Source of the DNA: JADJLQ01 sp031417835
GTDB taxonomy: Bacteria; Bacteroidota; Bacteroidia; Chitinophagales; Saprospiraceae
Direction: 5' to 3'
DNA: 64,000 nt
NCBI GenBank assembly: GCA_031417835.1
Contig: JANOWJ010000120.1
Span: 1-64,000 of the forward strand
Shown here: positions 25,318 through 34,498 of the stretch, in pieces
Position numbering within the stretch: the stretch's first letter is position 1
How the letters are laid out: each line of letters opens with the position of its first letter
Made by a program: the position numbers and the translations under genes
The notes under the pieces: generated by a model
What the model saw: only the letters and a program-made list of their open reading frames with translations
What the model was told of the DNA's origin: nothing
The model's database searches: none

Positions 25318-26304
25318 TTAGGTTGTCCTCGTTTTTTGTTTCAGCCTTTGCTCCACCAGGTTCAATGGATATTTTTTCACCAACCGGCGAATGTCATAAG
25401 AGAATTCATTAAAAACTTTGTCCCATTCGTCAGCTTCTTCATTGGTATACTCATAAAACCCTTGACCATTGGTGATGCCATTGCCACCTTTTTTAGCTAT
25501 GACTTCTACGAATTTGGGAGTTTCAGTAGCGTTGGAAAGCGTGGGGAATAGATCTTGCATCACATGATAATATGCTTGTAGCCCGGTAAGGTCCATATAC
25601 CGAAACATGCCACAAAATGCCATCCATCGCCCAGCATCACTTCTGCAGGTCCGATCTATGTCCTCGATCGTAGCGTAGCCGTTTTCCACCAAATTAAAAC
25701 CTTCCCGATACATGGCATACATCAGTCTATTGGTGATAAATCCGCGAATATCTTTTCTAACCAAAGTAGGCTCCTTATCCCATTGGGTGCCCATATGGTA
25801 TAAAGATTCAGCAACCGCCAAATCAGTATGCGGCCCGCAAATAATTTCAAGAAAGGCATTTGTAAATGCAGGTTCGGCCCAATGTAAGCCAAGAAAACGT
25901 TTAGGGTGAGTCAGTGATTCCTGTAAAACAGTGATCGGGATTGCTGATGTATTGGTGCTGATGATGGCATCATGGGCTACAATAGATTCGACCAACTTAA
26001 AAATATTTTTTTTGACTTCTAGATTCTCAATAACATTTTCAGAAATTAAAAAACAATTTTTCAAATCATTATAATCTGTTGTATATAAAACATTAGCATG
26101 TAATTTTTCTACATCCTTATTATGGATACCTTGCTCCAATGCGGTGGTCAGGGCTAACAATACTTGTCGAGGTCCTTGCTCAAGGTCTCTTGGCATAGGA
26201 GCAACTGCAATTACTCTATATCCATATATCAACATAGCAGATACAATACTGCTACCCATCAAGCCTAACCCAATTACACCTACTTCTTTTAACTCATTTT
26301 TCAT
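25318..26304 (-). CDS. 3-hydroxyacyl-CoA dehydrogenase family oxidoreductase (lambda-crystallin/gulonate type)
   Basis: A 328-residue NAD-dependent dehydrogenase. The Rossmann motif GVIGLGLMGSSI (residues 9-20), AIISTNTSAIPI near 112, LGLHWAEPA near 138 and the C-terminal helical domain with GNGITNGQGFYEY near 275 match the 3-hydroxyacyl-CoA dehydrogenase superfamily. A stand-alone protein of this size, without a fused enoyl-CoA hydratase, can be a 3-hydroxybutyryl-CoA dehydrogenase or an L-gulonate 3-dehydrogenase (lambda-crystallin). With an SMP-30-type gene and glycosidase-like genes around it, a sugar-acid substrate is an attractive alternative, but the sequence alone does not decide. Confidence 0.85.
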   Translation of the reverse strand: MKNELKEVGVIGLGLMGSSIVSAMLIYGYRVIAVAPMPRDLEQGPRQVLLALTTALEQGIHNKDVEKLHANVLYTTDYNDLKNCFLISENVIENLEVKKNIFKLVESIVAHDAIISTNTSAIPITVLQESLTHPKRFLGLHWAEPAFTNAFLEIICGPHTDLAVAESLYHMGTQWDKEPTLVRKDIRGFITNRLMYAMYREGFNLVENGYATIEDIDRTCRSDAGRWMAFCGMFRYMDLTGLQAYYHVMQDLFPTLSNATETPKFVEVIAKKGGNGITNGQGFYEYTNEEADEWDKVFNEFSYDIRRLVKKYPLNLVEQRLKQKTRTT

Positions 26305-26375
26305 ATCTATTTATTTTTTACTTTGGAGTGCATCTTAGGATAGATGATTTCCAATAGGTATTGTCCTTGCCAGCA

Positions 26376-27284
26376 TCATTGGTTCCTCATCGCCCATTCC
26401 CGACCGGGATGATCTGCGATAAATGTTTCTATATTGCCATGATCTTGCAATGTGACATATACCCGTCGCCCATCTGAGCCTCCAAAGGCGACATTACTAG
26501 GTTTTTTACCCGCCAAAACTATTTCCTTGACGATTTTTCCTGAAGGAGATATTTTCACCACGGTGCCTTTGCCATGACGCGTGATGTACAAGTCGCCTTT
26601 AATATCACATCTCATACCATCCATGCCAAAATCCTGAAATTCAATGACTAACCGTTTATTGCTGATGGTGCCACTATCTGAAAGGTCGTAAGCCCATACT
26701 TTACGTTGAACGGATTCATTTACATACAGCGTTTTTTCATCGGGGCTGACCTCAATGCCATTGGTAGTTCCCATGTTTTTTTCTAATAAACTGACCTCAC
26801 CCGTAGTATCGATGCGCCAGATATTGCCAGTCCCGTCTTTCCAATTGGGATCACTGGCATAGATTCGATCCTCACTGTCTATGGCAATATCATTGGGCTG
26901 ATTCATAGACGAATCGTGAGCAAATACACTTAGCTGCTTGTCCGTCATACTGACTTTTAAAATATTGTGATTGGTATAATCAGCTATCAACATAGCTCCT
27001 TTACGGTCAAATCGAATGCCATTGCCGATGCTACCATTCGGCAATACTATAAATATACTTGCCACTCCATCAGGAGTAACTTTTCCAATCGTGCCTTGTC
27101 GTTCAAAATTTACAGCGTATAAATTTCCGTCGGCATCTACAGCCGGGCCTTCTGCTCCTGATGTAAAACTTTGGTGTGGGGTGAACATCTTTGGCTCCCA
27201 TAAAGCTTGAGGCTCCGAGGATTGATTGCAGGAAAAAATAGTCAGCATAACTAGAGAAAAAGAGTAAGAATAAATATAGTTCAT
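26376..27284 (-). CDS. SMP-30/gluconolactonase-like lipoprotein
   Basis: A 302-residue beta-propeller with a lipoprotein leader (MNYIYSYSFSLVMLTIFSC, lipobox Cys at 19). Propeller motifs include SGAEGPAVDADGNLYAVNF near 43, FDRKGAMLIADYTNHNILKV near 95, MNQPNDIAIDSEDRIYASDP near 127, GTTNGIEVSPDEKTLYVNES near 170 and GMDGMRCDIKGDLYITRHG near 220. They carry the Glu, Asn and Asp positions that bind the metal in SMP-30 lactonases. Family members hydrolyse sugar lactones to aldonic acids. It is fourth from the 3' end of the cluster and envelope-located, unlike the dehydrogenase next to it. Confidence 0.87.
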   Translation of the reverse strand: MNYIYSYSFSLVMLTIFSCNQSSEPQALWEPKMFTPHQSFTSGAEGPAVDADGNLYAVNFERQGTIGKVTPDGVASIFIVLPNGSIGNGIRFDRKGAMLIADYTNHNILKVSMTDKQLSVFAHDSSMNQPNDIAIDSEDRIYASDPNWKDGTGNIWRIDTTGEVSLLEKNMGTTNGIEVSPDEKTLYVNESVQRKVWAYDLSDSGTISNKRLVIEFQDFGMDGMRCDIKGDLYITRHGKGTVVKISPSGKIVKEIVLAGKKPSNVAFGGSDGRRVYVTLQDHGNIETFIADHPGREWAMRNQ

Positions 27285-27367
27285 AATTAATTTTTATTCG
27301 ATGGATGACAATCTAATGTATTCATTGATGCAAAAAGATAATAGTTTTTTTGAATACATAAGCGCCC

Positions 27368-28489
27368 TTAAATTTTTAAAAATATGTTTTTTTTATACAA
27401 GGCATACAAAAAAAGCCAAACCAGCACGAGTGCCCCAAGGCTTTCCCAAACTGGATGCCACTGAGCAGCAGCATGCATATAGAGTCCTTGAAAAAGTAGT
27501 CTTGAAGAATATGTAAAATCAAAAAATCGACTTACGAGGTAAATTGTAATACTATTCATACCGATGACCATAAAGACAAAAGTCCATTTTGTATACTTTA
27601 ATATGTCAACCATATAATAAAATAAGGCCAGCAATAAAAAAGACAAGCCGCCAGTCAATAATATAAAAGAACTGCTCCATAGTCGTTTATTAATCGGAAA
27701 ATGAAGATTCCACAAAAGTGCTAGGCACAAACAAACCATTCCGAACATTATCAAATTCCTAAGTATCTGGTAGGCTGAGCGGGCCTGATCTTTTAAAAGG
27801 TCTCCAGCCAGACTACCCAATAGTGTCAAACACATGGCCGGAAGTTGTGTCAAAATGCCATTTTCATCAAAAGTCTTCTGGATCAACCGTCCGGGCAGAA
27901 TCATGCGATCCAGCCAACCATGCAGATTACCTTCAAAAGAAAGATCTCCTGCGCCAAAGCCAGGTACAGGTACCATAAACATTAGAGCATAATACGTTAA
28001 TAATATTCCCATGATGCAAATCGCTCTGCTTTTAGCGCTAAAATTAATATACAGCACTGTGGTAATAAATCCAGCGATGCCAATACGTTGCAGCACCCCA
28101 CCCAATCGAATCTCAGCCCAATCAAAAAATGGAAAAGGTAGATTCTTTTCCAATACGCCCAGAGCGAATAAGATCAACATTCTTTTCCATGCCTTTCTAT
28201 AACAGATCGATTTTGACATACCCATTGCTCGAGCCTTGCTCAATGAAAAAGGGATAGATACCCCAGCTATGAACAGGAAAAGCGGGAAAATAAAATCATA
28301 AAAGGTAAAGCCATGCCAAGTTGTATGCTCAAATTGGAGGGCAACAGCATCTACCCACGGCATATTCGTTTTGCCGTGTAATAAATAAATGAAAGCTCCT
28401 AAGCCGGATATCATAAGCATATCAAACCCCCGGAGTGCGTCGATACAGAGTAGTCTATTTGAAGAATTAACGTTTGAATCTGAATTCAT
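27368..28489 (-). CDS. DUF5009 / NagX-like membrane acyltransferase family protein
   Basis: A 373-residue integral membrane protein with about ten hydrophobic helices. The first helix follows the diagnostic LCIDALRGFDMLMISG (residues 13-28). TFYDFIFPLFLFIAGVSIPF near 62-81 and RLGGVLQRIGIAGF near 128-141 are the other family signatures. DUF5009/NagX proteins are related to eukaryotic heparan-alpha-glucosaminide N-acetyltransferase and are often found near amino-sugar or glycan genes in Bacteroidota; a transmembrane acetyl transfer role is assumed, not proven. It lies 71 bases after the large glycosidase-like gene. Confidence 0.88.
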   Translation of the reverse strand: MNSDSNVNSSNRLLCIDALRGFDMLMISGLGAFIYLLHGKTNMPWVDAVALQFEHTTWHGFTFYDFIFPLFLFIAGVSIPFSLSKARAMGMSKSICYRKAWKRMLILFALGVLEKNLPFPFFDWAEIRLGGVLQRIGIAGFITTVLYINFSAKSRAICIMGILLTYYALMFMVPVPGFGAGDLSFEGNLHGWLDRMILPGRLIQKTFDENGILTQLPAMCLTLLGSLAGDLLKDQARSAYQILRNLIMFGMVCLCLALLWNLHFPINKRLWSSSFILLTGGLSFLLLALFYYMVDILKYTKWTFVFMVIGMNSITIYLVSRFFDFTYSSRLLFQGLYMHAAAQWHPVWESLGALVLVWLFLYALYKKNIFLKI

Positions 28490-28560
28490 ACTTGACTAAA
28501 AGGTTGAGTACGCTTTATCCATAGATTATCTTTTTTTTAATCATCCATGTTTATAAAAAA

Positions 28561-30756
28561 TCATTCTTCGATCAAGTACCAAGCATACGTATCCGGCATT
28601 AAGGTGATTGACCAAGTCACATTAAATTGTCTATCCATTTTATACTTTTTCCTTTTTCCAAATTCGTCTGTCACCGTAGCTGATTTCACTAACCCGGTGT
28701 AATACAATGGCAATTGAATCGTTCTGGTGATTTTTTCGGGCGTTGGATTGAACAACATGACAAGACCTTTTTGGGGAAGGAATGGATTGACATGAAGCCA
28801 CCCATCCCAGTCCCGTCCATCTGCGCGACGCAAATGGATCATGTCAGCATTGAGAATATCCCGATATTTTTTATACCAGTCAATCGTGTTCGTTACGACT
28901 TTCTGAGTCGAGTCGGTATCATATAACCTGGGACCGCGATAGCAGGCTTGCACCCCTGCACCATAATATTGCATCATAAGCTGTTGGTAATCTTTTAGGT
29001 GTTCACTCAAAGGTTCGAGCACTGCAGAGGCATCGCCGCCTTGATACTTAGTGAGTGGGACAAATCCCCAACTCATCGATCCGGTTTTTTCTATAGTGCC
29101 ATCATGAATATTTTGGCGATTCAGGATTTTTTGTTGATCCCGTGGCAAGGAAAAATTTACTTCTCGATAGCCAATACCAATCTTGTGCGTGCCATCTAGA
29201 AAATACCAGTCCGGAGCATTGATGTATACTCCACGCGCATTGAGCCACCGATAAAGTTCTTTTTGGATCTCCATTTGTCGCCATTGAGAGTCGTCAAGGC
29301 CTAGGTGACCCGGATGTGTAGTAGAAGCGCATACATCACCGGGATAAGGTCCATCATTTTCCCAAATATCAAATTTTGTTTGTTCAAAAAAATATTTGAT
29401 TTTGTCCCGATACTGCAGTCCCCATTTGCTGCCAAAACATGGTGCATGGCCAAAAAAAGCGCCTCCCGGTTTGCCGGTTTGAGCATCGATGACATCATCT
29501 TCATCACTGATCCTTCGACTACTAAATAAGGAGTATCCTCCGAGCAAGATCCCTTTGGAATGGGCATATCCAGCAAGATCTTTCCATCGTAAAATATTCT
29601 CGGCAGAAGTGTCTTCCATTTTTAAATGACTGCCAAAACTCAAAATCACTGCTTCATACCCAGTGGCAAAACATTGATCTATACTGTGTCGGACTTCAGC
29701 ATCATTTTTGCTGACCAGATGCATAAAAATAGGATTCTGCGTAGTCCAGGGTGCAACAGTGCGATACATTTTTTTAATCATCATACCACGACGCTGGCGA
29801 TCGTAACTGTCCATAAGCAATTCGTGCGTGCGAACAGATTTAAATGATTCGCCAGGCTTCAATAGAATACCTGGTGCTTTCTCTGGGTAGACTTCCAATA
29901 GGCAAGGAGTCTGAAAATTGTAATTGACTTGAGAAGTGTACGTAGAATCAACTTTCCAATGTGTAGTTTGATCACTGATATCATAGCGCATCGCATTATT
30001 AAAAGCGTAATTAGTCTCTACATAGATACCATGTTGTTTTTTCATTTCTTCAGGCTTACCTACTACTGCACTTTCTTCTTCTACTAAGCCAAGGACTTCA
30101 TTCACTACGCGATCTATTTTAAAAGTTCGATTGCTGTTGTTTTTGATAGACAACCATTTTACAATTAAAGGGATTCCATTATACAGTTCATAATGGACCT
30201 TCACGAGCAACCCCTTCAAATAAGGTAAAGAAGATGTAAATCCTAGTGTCAATTCCATTCCAGAGGCTGGAGTGAACTTCGGAGCCCAGGTAGTCGGACG
30301 CCATGGTAAATATGGAGTCAATGGTTTAATCTCATGATGGTCCAGGACAAAATCACTCTCCTGGATTAACATTTTGTCTAGCCAGGTAGGTAAAAGATAG
30401 GCTTGCTCTGACTGGCCATGCAGCCCGCCTACATTATATTCATGGCCATCGATCGTAATTTTTGCTTCCGGCTTTACTGACCTGATCAATTGTTGCCCAG
30501 TCATTAGATTTGTATAATCAAAACATGCTGCATTCGGGGTGATCCTGATAGATCGACGCAACAAGCCATTTTGCAAGATGAAGTCCTTGCCAACTAGTGA
30601 AATATCTGCCTTTTCTATAAAGGATTCGATCAACCAATCTTTTTTAATGCCAGGCGCATAGGATTGACTCAACAAAGTCGTAATACCACATAAAAAACAA
30701 ATAAAGATCAGGCACTTCACATGGCATTTAAATTTAGTATAACGATGTAGTTCCAT
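28561..30756 (-). CDS. Secreted glycosidase-like protein (alpha-galactosidase/clan-D-like architecture)
   Basis: A 731-residue secreted protein. The N-terminus has a charged stretch then a hydrophobic helix (CLIFICFLCGITTLLSQS). Residues about 45-330 form a beta-sandwich-like region typical of the N-terminal domain of GH36/GH97-like enzymes. About 340-640 looks like a TIM barrel with Asp/Glu-rich strand ends (YEAVILSFGSHL, FDIWENDGPYPGDVC, GVYINAPDWYFLDG, SMSWGFVPLTKYQGGD). The last 90 residues are a beta domain. I cannot assign the family or substrate securely. It is the first gene of the six-gene minus cluster and is divergent from the amidohydrolase operon. Confidence 0.68.
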   Translation of the reverse strand: MELHRYTKFKCHVKCLIFICFLCGITTLLSQSYAPGIKKDWLIESFIEKADISLVGKDFILQNGLLRRSIRITPNAACFDYTNLMTGQQLIRSVKPEAKITIDGHEYNVGGLHGQSEQAYLLPTWLDKMLIQESDFVLDHHEIKPLTPYLPWRPTTWAPKFTPASGMELTLGFTSSLPYLKGLLVKVHYELYNGIPLIVKWLSIKNNSNRTFKIDRVVNEVLGLVEEESAVVGKPEEMKKQHGIYVETNYAFNNAMRYDISDQTTHWKVDSTYTSQVNYNFQTPCLLEVYPEKAPGILLKPGESFKSVRTHELLMDSYDRQRRGMMIKKMYRTVAPWTTQNPIFMHLVSKNDAEVRHSIDQCFATGYEAVILSFGSHLKMEDTSAENILRWKDLAGYAHSKGILLGGYSLFSSRRISDEDDVIDAQTGKPGGAFFGHAPCFGSKWGLQYRDKIKYFFEQTKFDIWENDGPYPGDVCASTTHPGHLGLDDSQWRQMEIQKELYRWLNARGVYINAPDWYFLDGTHKIGIGYREVNFSLPRDQQKILNRQNIHDGTIEKTGSMSWGFVPLTKYQGGDASAVLEPLSEHLKDYQQLMMQYYGAGVQACYRGPRLYDTDSTQKVVTNTIDWYKKYRDILNADMIHLRRADGRDWDGWLHVNPFLPQKGLVMLFNPTPEKITRTIQLPLYYTGLVKSATVTDEFGKRKKYKMDRQFNVTWSITLMPDTYAWYLIEE

Positions 30757-30879
30757 ATCTCAGATAAGTAAAACTAACTTTAATTTTTTAAAAATACACC
30801 AATGTTACCATCTCAATAAGATTACATAACTTACCTTAGCGTTTTCAACAAATCGGAATAAAATTTAATATTGTATATT

Positions 30880-32103
30880 ATGCTTAATCGACTTTTGTCA
30901 TTGCTAATATTTTGCTCCATTAGCCTATTTATACGAGCTCAATCTATTGATTTACTTATAAAAAATGGCACCGTTATAGACCCTAAAAATAATGTCGATG
31001 CCATCATGGATATTGCTGTTCGGGATGGTAAAATCGTAGAAGTAAGCAAGTCGATCAATAAACCTTCTAAAAAGACCATAGATGCTACCGGACTTTACGT
31101 GACACCGGGACTCATCGATATTCACGGACATCATTTTTTTGGAACCAAATCCAATGCATACCTCAGCAACAGTTATACTGCTTTACCTCCGGACGGATTT
31201 ACATTGCGAGCTGGAGTCACGGCGGTAGTCGATGCAGGTGGTGCTGGCTGGCGCAATTATGAGGAGTTTAAATCGCAGGCTATCACAAACTCAAAAACAA
31301 AAGTTTATTCGTTTTTAAATATTGTAGGTTCAGGCATGAGTGGGGGTGCTTATGAACAAAATCTAGCCGACATGGATGCTAAACTTACCGCGATGGTCGC
31401 TAAAGCAAATAAGGATCGTATCGTCGGGGTCAAACTAGCTCATTATGGATCAAGAGATTGGACCCCTGCACTCCGAGCTGCTGAAGCTGGCCGCCTGGCT
31501 GATATCCCGGTGATGATTGACTTTGGAGGTTGTGATCCTCCGCTGTCATTGGATACTTTGTTTCAAATAGTGCTGCGATCCGGCGATATTTTTACGCATT
31601 GTTTTGGACATGTGGCCGGTCGCGAACCACTGGTCGTCAACGGAAAAGTACAACCATACGCCTTTAAAGGACAACAAAGAGGCATCATCATGGATGTAGG
31701 ACATGGTGGCGGAAGTTTTGTTTATGAGCAAGCTATTGCAGCATTGTCTCAAGGATTAAAACCTAACACCATAAGTACAGATCTACATACTGGAAGTATG
31801 AATGCGGGTATGAAAGACATGTCGATGGTCATGACCAAACTCTTAAATCTCGGCATGGACTTCAAAGAAATTATTACTGCCAGCACCTGGAAACCGGCTC
31901 AGGTGATACACAAAACAGAGCTTGGACATTTATCTGTAGGAGCAGCCGCCGATATTGCTTTGTTAAAAATCGAAAAAGGCAATTATGGCTTTTATGATGT
32001 ACGGGGTAAACGTATGTCAGGAGATAAAAAAATAGTGTGTGAGCTGACCATACTGGATGGTGCCATCGTATGGGATTTGAATGCACTATCATTTAAGGAA
32101 TAA
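30880..32103 (+). CDS. Exported amidohydrolase/deacetylase family metallohydrolase
   Basis: I start at the ATG at 30880, which gives a good signal peptide (MLNRLLSLLIFCSISLFIRA), rather than the TTG nine bases upstream; length 407. It belongs to the amidohydrolase superfamily near D-aminoacylases, dihydroorotases and the EF_0837-type group: GLIDIHGHHF near 83-92 (two metal His), VGVKLAHYGS near 185 (Lys that may be carboxylated), DIFTHCFGHVAG near 240, and TISTDLHTGSMN near 300 (metal Asp). Such enzymes cleave an amide from an acylated amino acid or amino sugar. EF_0837-type members are encoded next to SelA-like PLP enzymes, and one lies three genes downstream here. Confidence 0.88.
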   Translation: MLNRLLSLLIFCSISLFIRAQSIDLLIKNGTVIDPKNNVDAIMDIAVRDGKIVEVSKSINKPSKKTIDATGLYVTPGLIDIHGHHFFGTKSNAYLSNSYTALPPDGFTLRAGVTAVVDAGGAGWRNYEEFKSQAITNSKTKVYSFLNIVGSGMSGGAYEQNLADMDAKLTAMVAKANKDRIVGVKLAHYGSRDWTPALRAAEAGRLADIPVMIDFGGCDPPLSLDTLFQIVLRSGDIFTHCFGHVAGREPLVVNGKVQPYAFKGQQRGIIMDVGHGGGSFVYEQAIAALSQGLKPNTISTDLHTGSMNAGMKDMSMVMTKLLNLGMDFKEIITASTWKPAQVIHKTELGHLSVGAAADIALLKIEKGNYGFYDVRGKRMSGDKKIVCELTILDGAIVWDLNALSFKE

Positions 32104-32170
32104 TCGTAAAGAAAGTGAATATGGAACCTCAACAAGGTACAATTGATCAACAAAAATCTCCTCTACACTT

Positions 32171-33859
32171 ATGATTCGTGTATGGCCGATGATCATTAGT
32201 ATGGTGCTGACCATAGCGTGTAAAGTATCTCCAGATTTGTATGTACCGGAAGATTTTGAAGTCACCGTAGTAGTAGATAGCATACCAGGTGGAGCCAGGC
32301 ACATAGCTTTAAATGATAATGGGGATATCTATGTCAAACTCATGGTGCCTGGTCATGGAGCAAATGTAGCTTTACGGGATACCACCGGAGATGGCCGTGC
32401 AGACCTCGTTCAGACTTTTGGAAATTATAAAGAGCTGGGTCGATACGGCACCGCTATGAGAATCTATCAAGGATACCTCTATTTTAGTACAGAGCTCACC
32501 ATCTACAGGAGCAAATTGATCCCAGGTCAGCTATTGCCCGAGCCTATAATCGATACGATCGTCATAGACGACCATGCCCATGGCATGCACGAGCACAATG
32601 CCAAGCCTATCACCTTTGATGAATCTGGCCATATCTTTGTGCCCTTCGGTGGACCATCCAATGCCTGCCAGGTTCATAACAGGACACCATTCTCACCGGG
32701 TATAGATCCTTGTCCTTTATTAGAAGATCATGCCGGAGTCTGGCGATTTGATGCGCACAAAAAAAATCAAACTCAAAAAGACGGCTACAAGTATGCTACC
32801 GGGCTGAGAAGTTTACTCGCCATCGAATGGAATGAACTGGATCATACTTTATATACAGTGATGCATGGCCGAGATGATTTATTAAGACTCTGGCCAAATA
32901 AATTCAGTCCGTGGCAAAGTGCATTGTTGCCTTCAGAGGAATTTCTCCGAGTGGATGAAGGCAGTCACTCCGGTTGGCCATATTGTTATTACGATCAGAT
33001 GCAAGGCAAAAAAGTCCTAGCACCCGAGTATGGTGGTGATGGTAAAATTATAGGCCGATGTGATACTTTTAATAATCCCATCATTGGTTTTCCGGGCCAT
33101 TGGGCACCTAATGATCTTTATTTTTATCAAGGTGATCAATATCCAGACCGGTATAAAAACGGTGCCTTTATTTCCTTTCATGGGGCTACCAATCGTGCCC
33201 CTTATCCTCAGTCTGGATATTTTATAGGTTTCGTGCCATTTCAGGATGGAAAATTCTCAAACGAAGTCGAAGTATTTGCTGACGGTTTCGCACGTGTCGA
33301 TCCTATCGTAAGTGTCAGTGATGCTGTCTATCGACCGATGGGTATAGCAATGGGACCAGATGGATCTATGTATTTTGCGGAAACAGAAAAAGGCAGAATC
33401 TGGCGAGTTCGGTACAAAGGCAACAAAAAGACATTCGGCATGGCGCAAATGGCAAGTATGGAATCCAGAAAACTGGAATCAAATATTCGTACTCCAGACG
33501 AAGTCAATGATAACTTAGATAAGGACAAAATAGAAACTGTAGCCGGCGAAAAGGCTTATACGGTCTATTGCGGCGCTTGTCACCAAAAGGATGGCATGGG
33601 AGCCTCGGGCAGATTCCCTACTCTAGCTTCCGATTGGGTCTCTGGTGATAAAGTCAGATTGATCAATGCAGTGTTATTAGGTGTAGATGGGGATATCATG
33701 GTCAACAATGAAATTTTTAATGGTACCATGCCTAGACATGACTTTTTAAAAGATGAAGATATTGCCAATATTTTGACCTATATTAGAAAGAGTTTTGGCA
33801 ATCAAGCGGACGGGGTGAAACCAGAAGAGGTTGCGATCGAAAGAGCTAAGATTAAATGA
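32171..33859 (+). CDS. Quinoprotein (sorbosone/glucose-type) dehydrogenase lipoprotein with C-terminal cytochrome c domain
   Basis: A 562-residue lipoprotein (MIRVWPMIISMVLTIAC, lipobox Cys at 17). Residues about 25-420 form a beta-propeller of the soluble glucose/sorbosone dehydrogenase type (GARHIALNDNGDIYVKL, HAHGMHEHNAKPITFDESGH, YATGLRSLLAIEWNELDHTL, DEGSHSGWPYCYYD, YRPMGIAMGPDGSMYFAE). About 455-545 is a class I cytochrome c: AYTVYCGACHQKDGMGASG gives the CXXCH haem site, and FNGTMPRHDFLKDEDIANIL gives the distal Met region. The likely role is PQQ-dependent oxidation of a sugar or alcohol with electrons passed to its own haem. PQQ binding is inferred from the fold. Confidence 0.87.
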   Translation: MIRVWPMIISMVLTIACKVSPDLYVPEDFEVTVVVDSIPGGARHIALNDNGDIYVKLMVPGHGANVALRDTTGDGRADLVQTFGNYKELGRYGTAMRIYQGYLYFSTELTIYRSKLIPGQLLPEPIIDTIVIDDHAHGMHEHNAKPITFDESGHIFVPFGGPSNACQVHNRTPFSPGIDPCPLLEDHAGVWRFDAHKKNQTQKDGYKYATGLRSLLAIEWNELDHTLYTVMHGRDDLLRLWPNKFSPWQSALLPSEEFLRVDEGSHSGWPYCYYDQMQGKKVLAPEYGGDGKIIGRCDTFNNPIIGFPGHWAPNDLYFYQGDQYPDRYKNGAFISFHGATNRAPYPQSGYFIGFVPFQDGKFSNEVEVFADGFARVDPIVSVSDAVYRPMGIAMGPDGSMYFAETEKGRIWRVRYKGNKKTFGMAQMASMESRKLESNIRTPDEVNDNLDKDKIETVAGEKAYTVYCGACHQKDGMGASGRFPTLASDWVSGDKVRLINAVLLGVDGDIMVNNEIFNGTMPRHDFLKDEDIANILTYIRKSFGNQADGVKPEEVAIERAKIK

Positions 33860-34025
33860 TTTCGGATTTGCGATTTCGGATTTCGGGGATTGAATTGAGT
33901 GATTTCGGATTTGCAATTTCTGATTTTGGGGACTGGATTGCGGGGATTTCGAATTTGCGATTTCGGATTGCGGGGATGATTTCGGTTGAACGTTTTCCGA
34001 AATCCCAAATCCAAAATCCGAAATA
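33858..34025. repeat. Intergenic repeat of GATTTCGGATTT type, locus 2
   Basis: The segment holds repeated GATTTCGGATTTGCGATTTC and GGGGATTGAATT-like words. The reverse-complement version (TTTTCCGAAATCCCAAATCC) closes it near 34000-34025. It is the same family as 6537-6650 and separates the quinoprotein gene from ridA. Confidence 0.7.
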
Positions 34026-34047
34026 ATTAAAATAAATCAATATACAA

Positions 34048-34494
34048 ATGAATAACAACAGAAGATCAATATTTAAGAAACTCTCTTTGGGAGTCGCGAG
34101 TTTATTCGGCATTCATAAACTCAATGCTAGCCCCGCGTCACCGGACAGCAGTGTAGTCTACGATCAAAATATTCCTTTATTTTCCGGCAATAGAGTGCAT
34201 GGCTCATTGGTATTTATAGCTGGCAAAGGCGCACATTTCGACGGTGATATCAAAGCTCATACTGCACATGTGTTGGATGAATTAAAAAAAGAATTGGAAA
34301 AGGCTGGATCCAATATGAATCAAGTACTTAAAGCCAATGTGTATCTCAATGATCTCAAAGATTATAAAGCTATGAATGAGGTATTCCTGGGCAAGTTTGG
34401 TGAATTGCCTCCTGTGCGGACTACGATCGCAGCTGCAGGTGGTATACCCGGGGATTCACTAGTAGAAATAGATTGTATCGCATATATCAAATAA
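34048..34494 (+). CDS. Exported RidA-family (YjgF) protein
   Basis: A 148-residue protein whose last 120 residues are a RidA domain: LFSGNRVHGSLVFIAGKG, VLDELKKELEKAGSNMNQVL, KANVYLNDLKDYKAMNEVF, LPPVRTTIAAAGGIPGDSLV and EIDCIAYIK. RidA proteins hydrolyse reactive enamines and imines released by PLP enzymes; the catalytic Arg is in PPVRTT. Unusually, the first 30 residues are an export leader with twin Arg and a hydrophobic stretch (NNNRRSIFKKLSLGVASLFG). The next gene, four bases downstream, encodes a PLP enzyme that also starts with twin Arg, so the two probably work on one intermediate outside the cytoplasm. Confidence 0.88.
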   Translation: MNNNRRSIFKKLSLGVASLFGIHKLNASPASPDSSVVYDQNIPLFSGNRVHGSLVFIAGKGAHFDGDIKAHTAHVLDELKKELEKAGSNMNQVLKANVYLNDLKDYKAMNEVFLGKFGELPPVRTTIAAAGGIPGDSLVEIDCIAYIK

Positions 34495-34498
34495 GACT

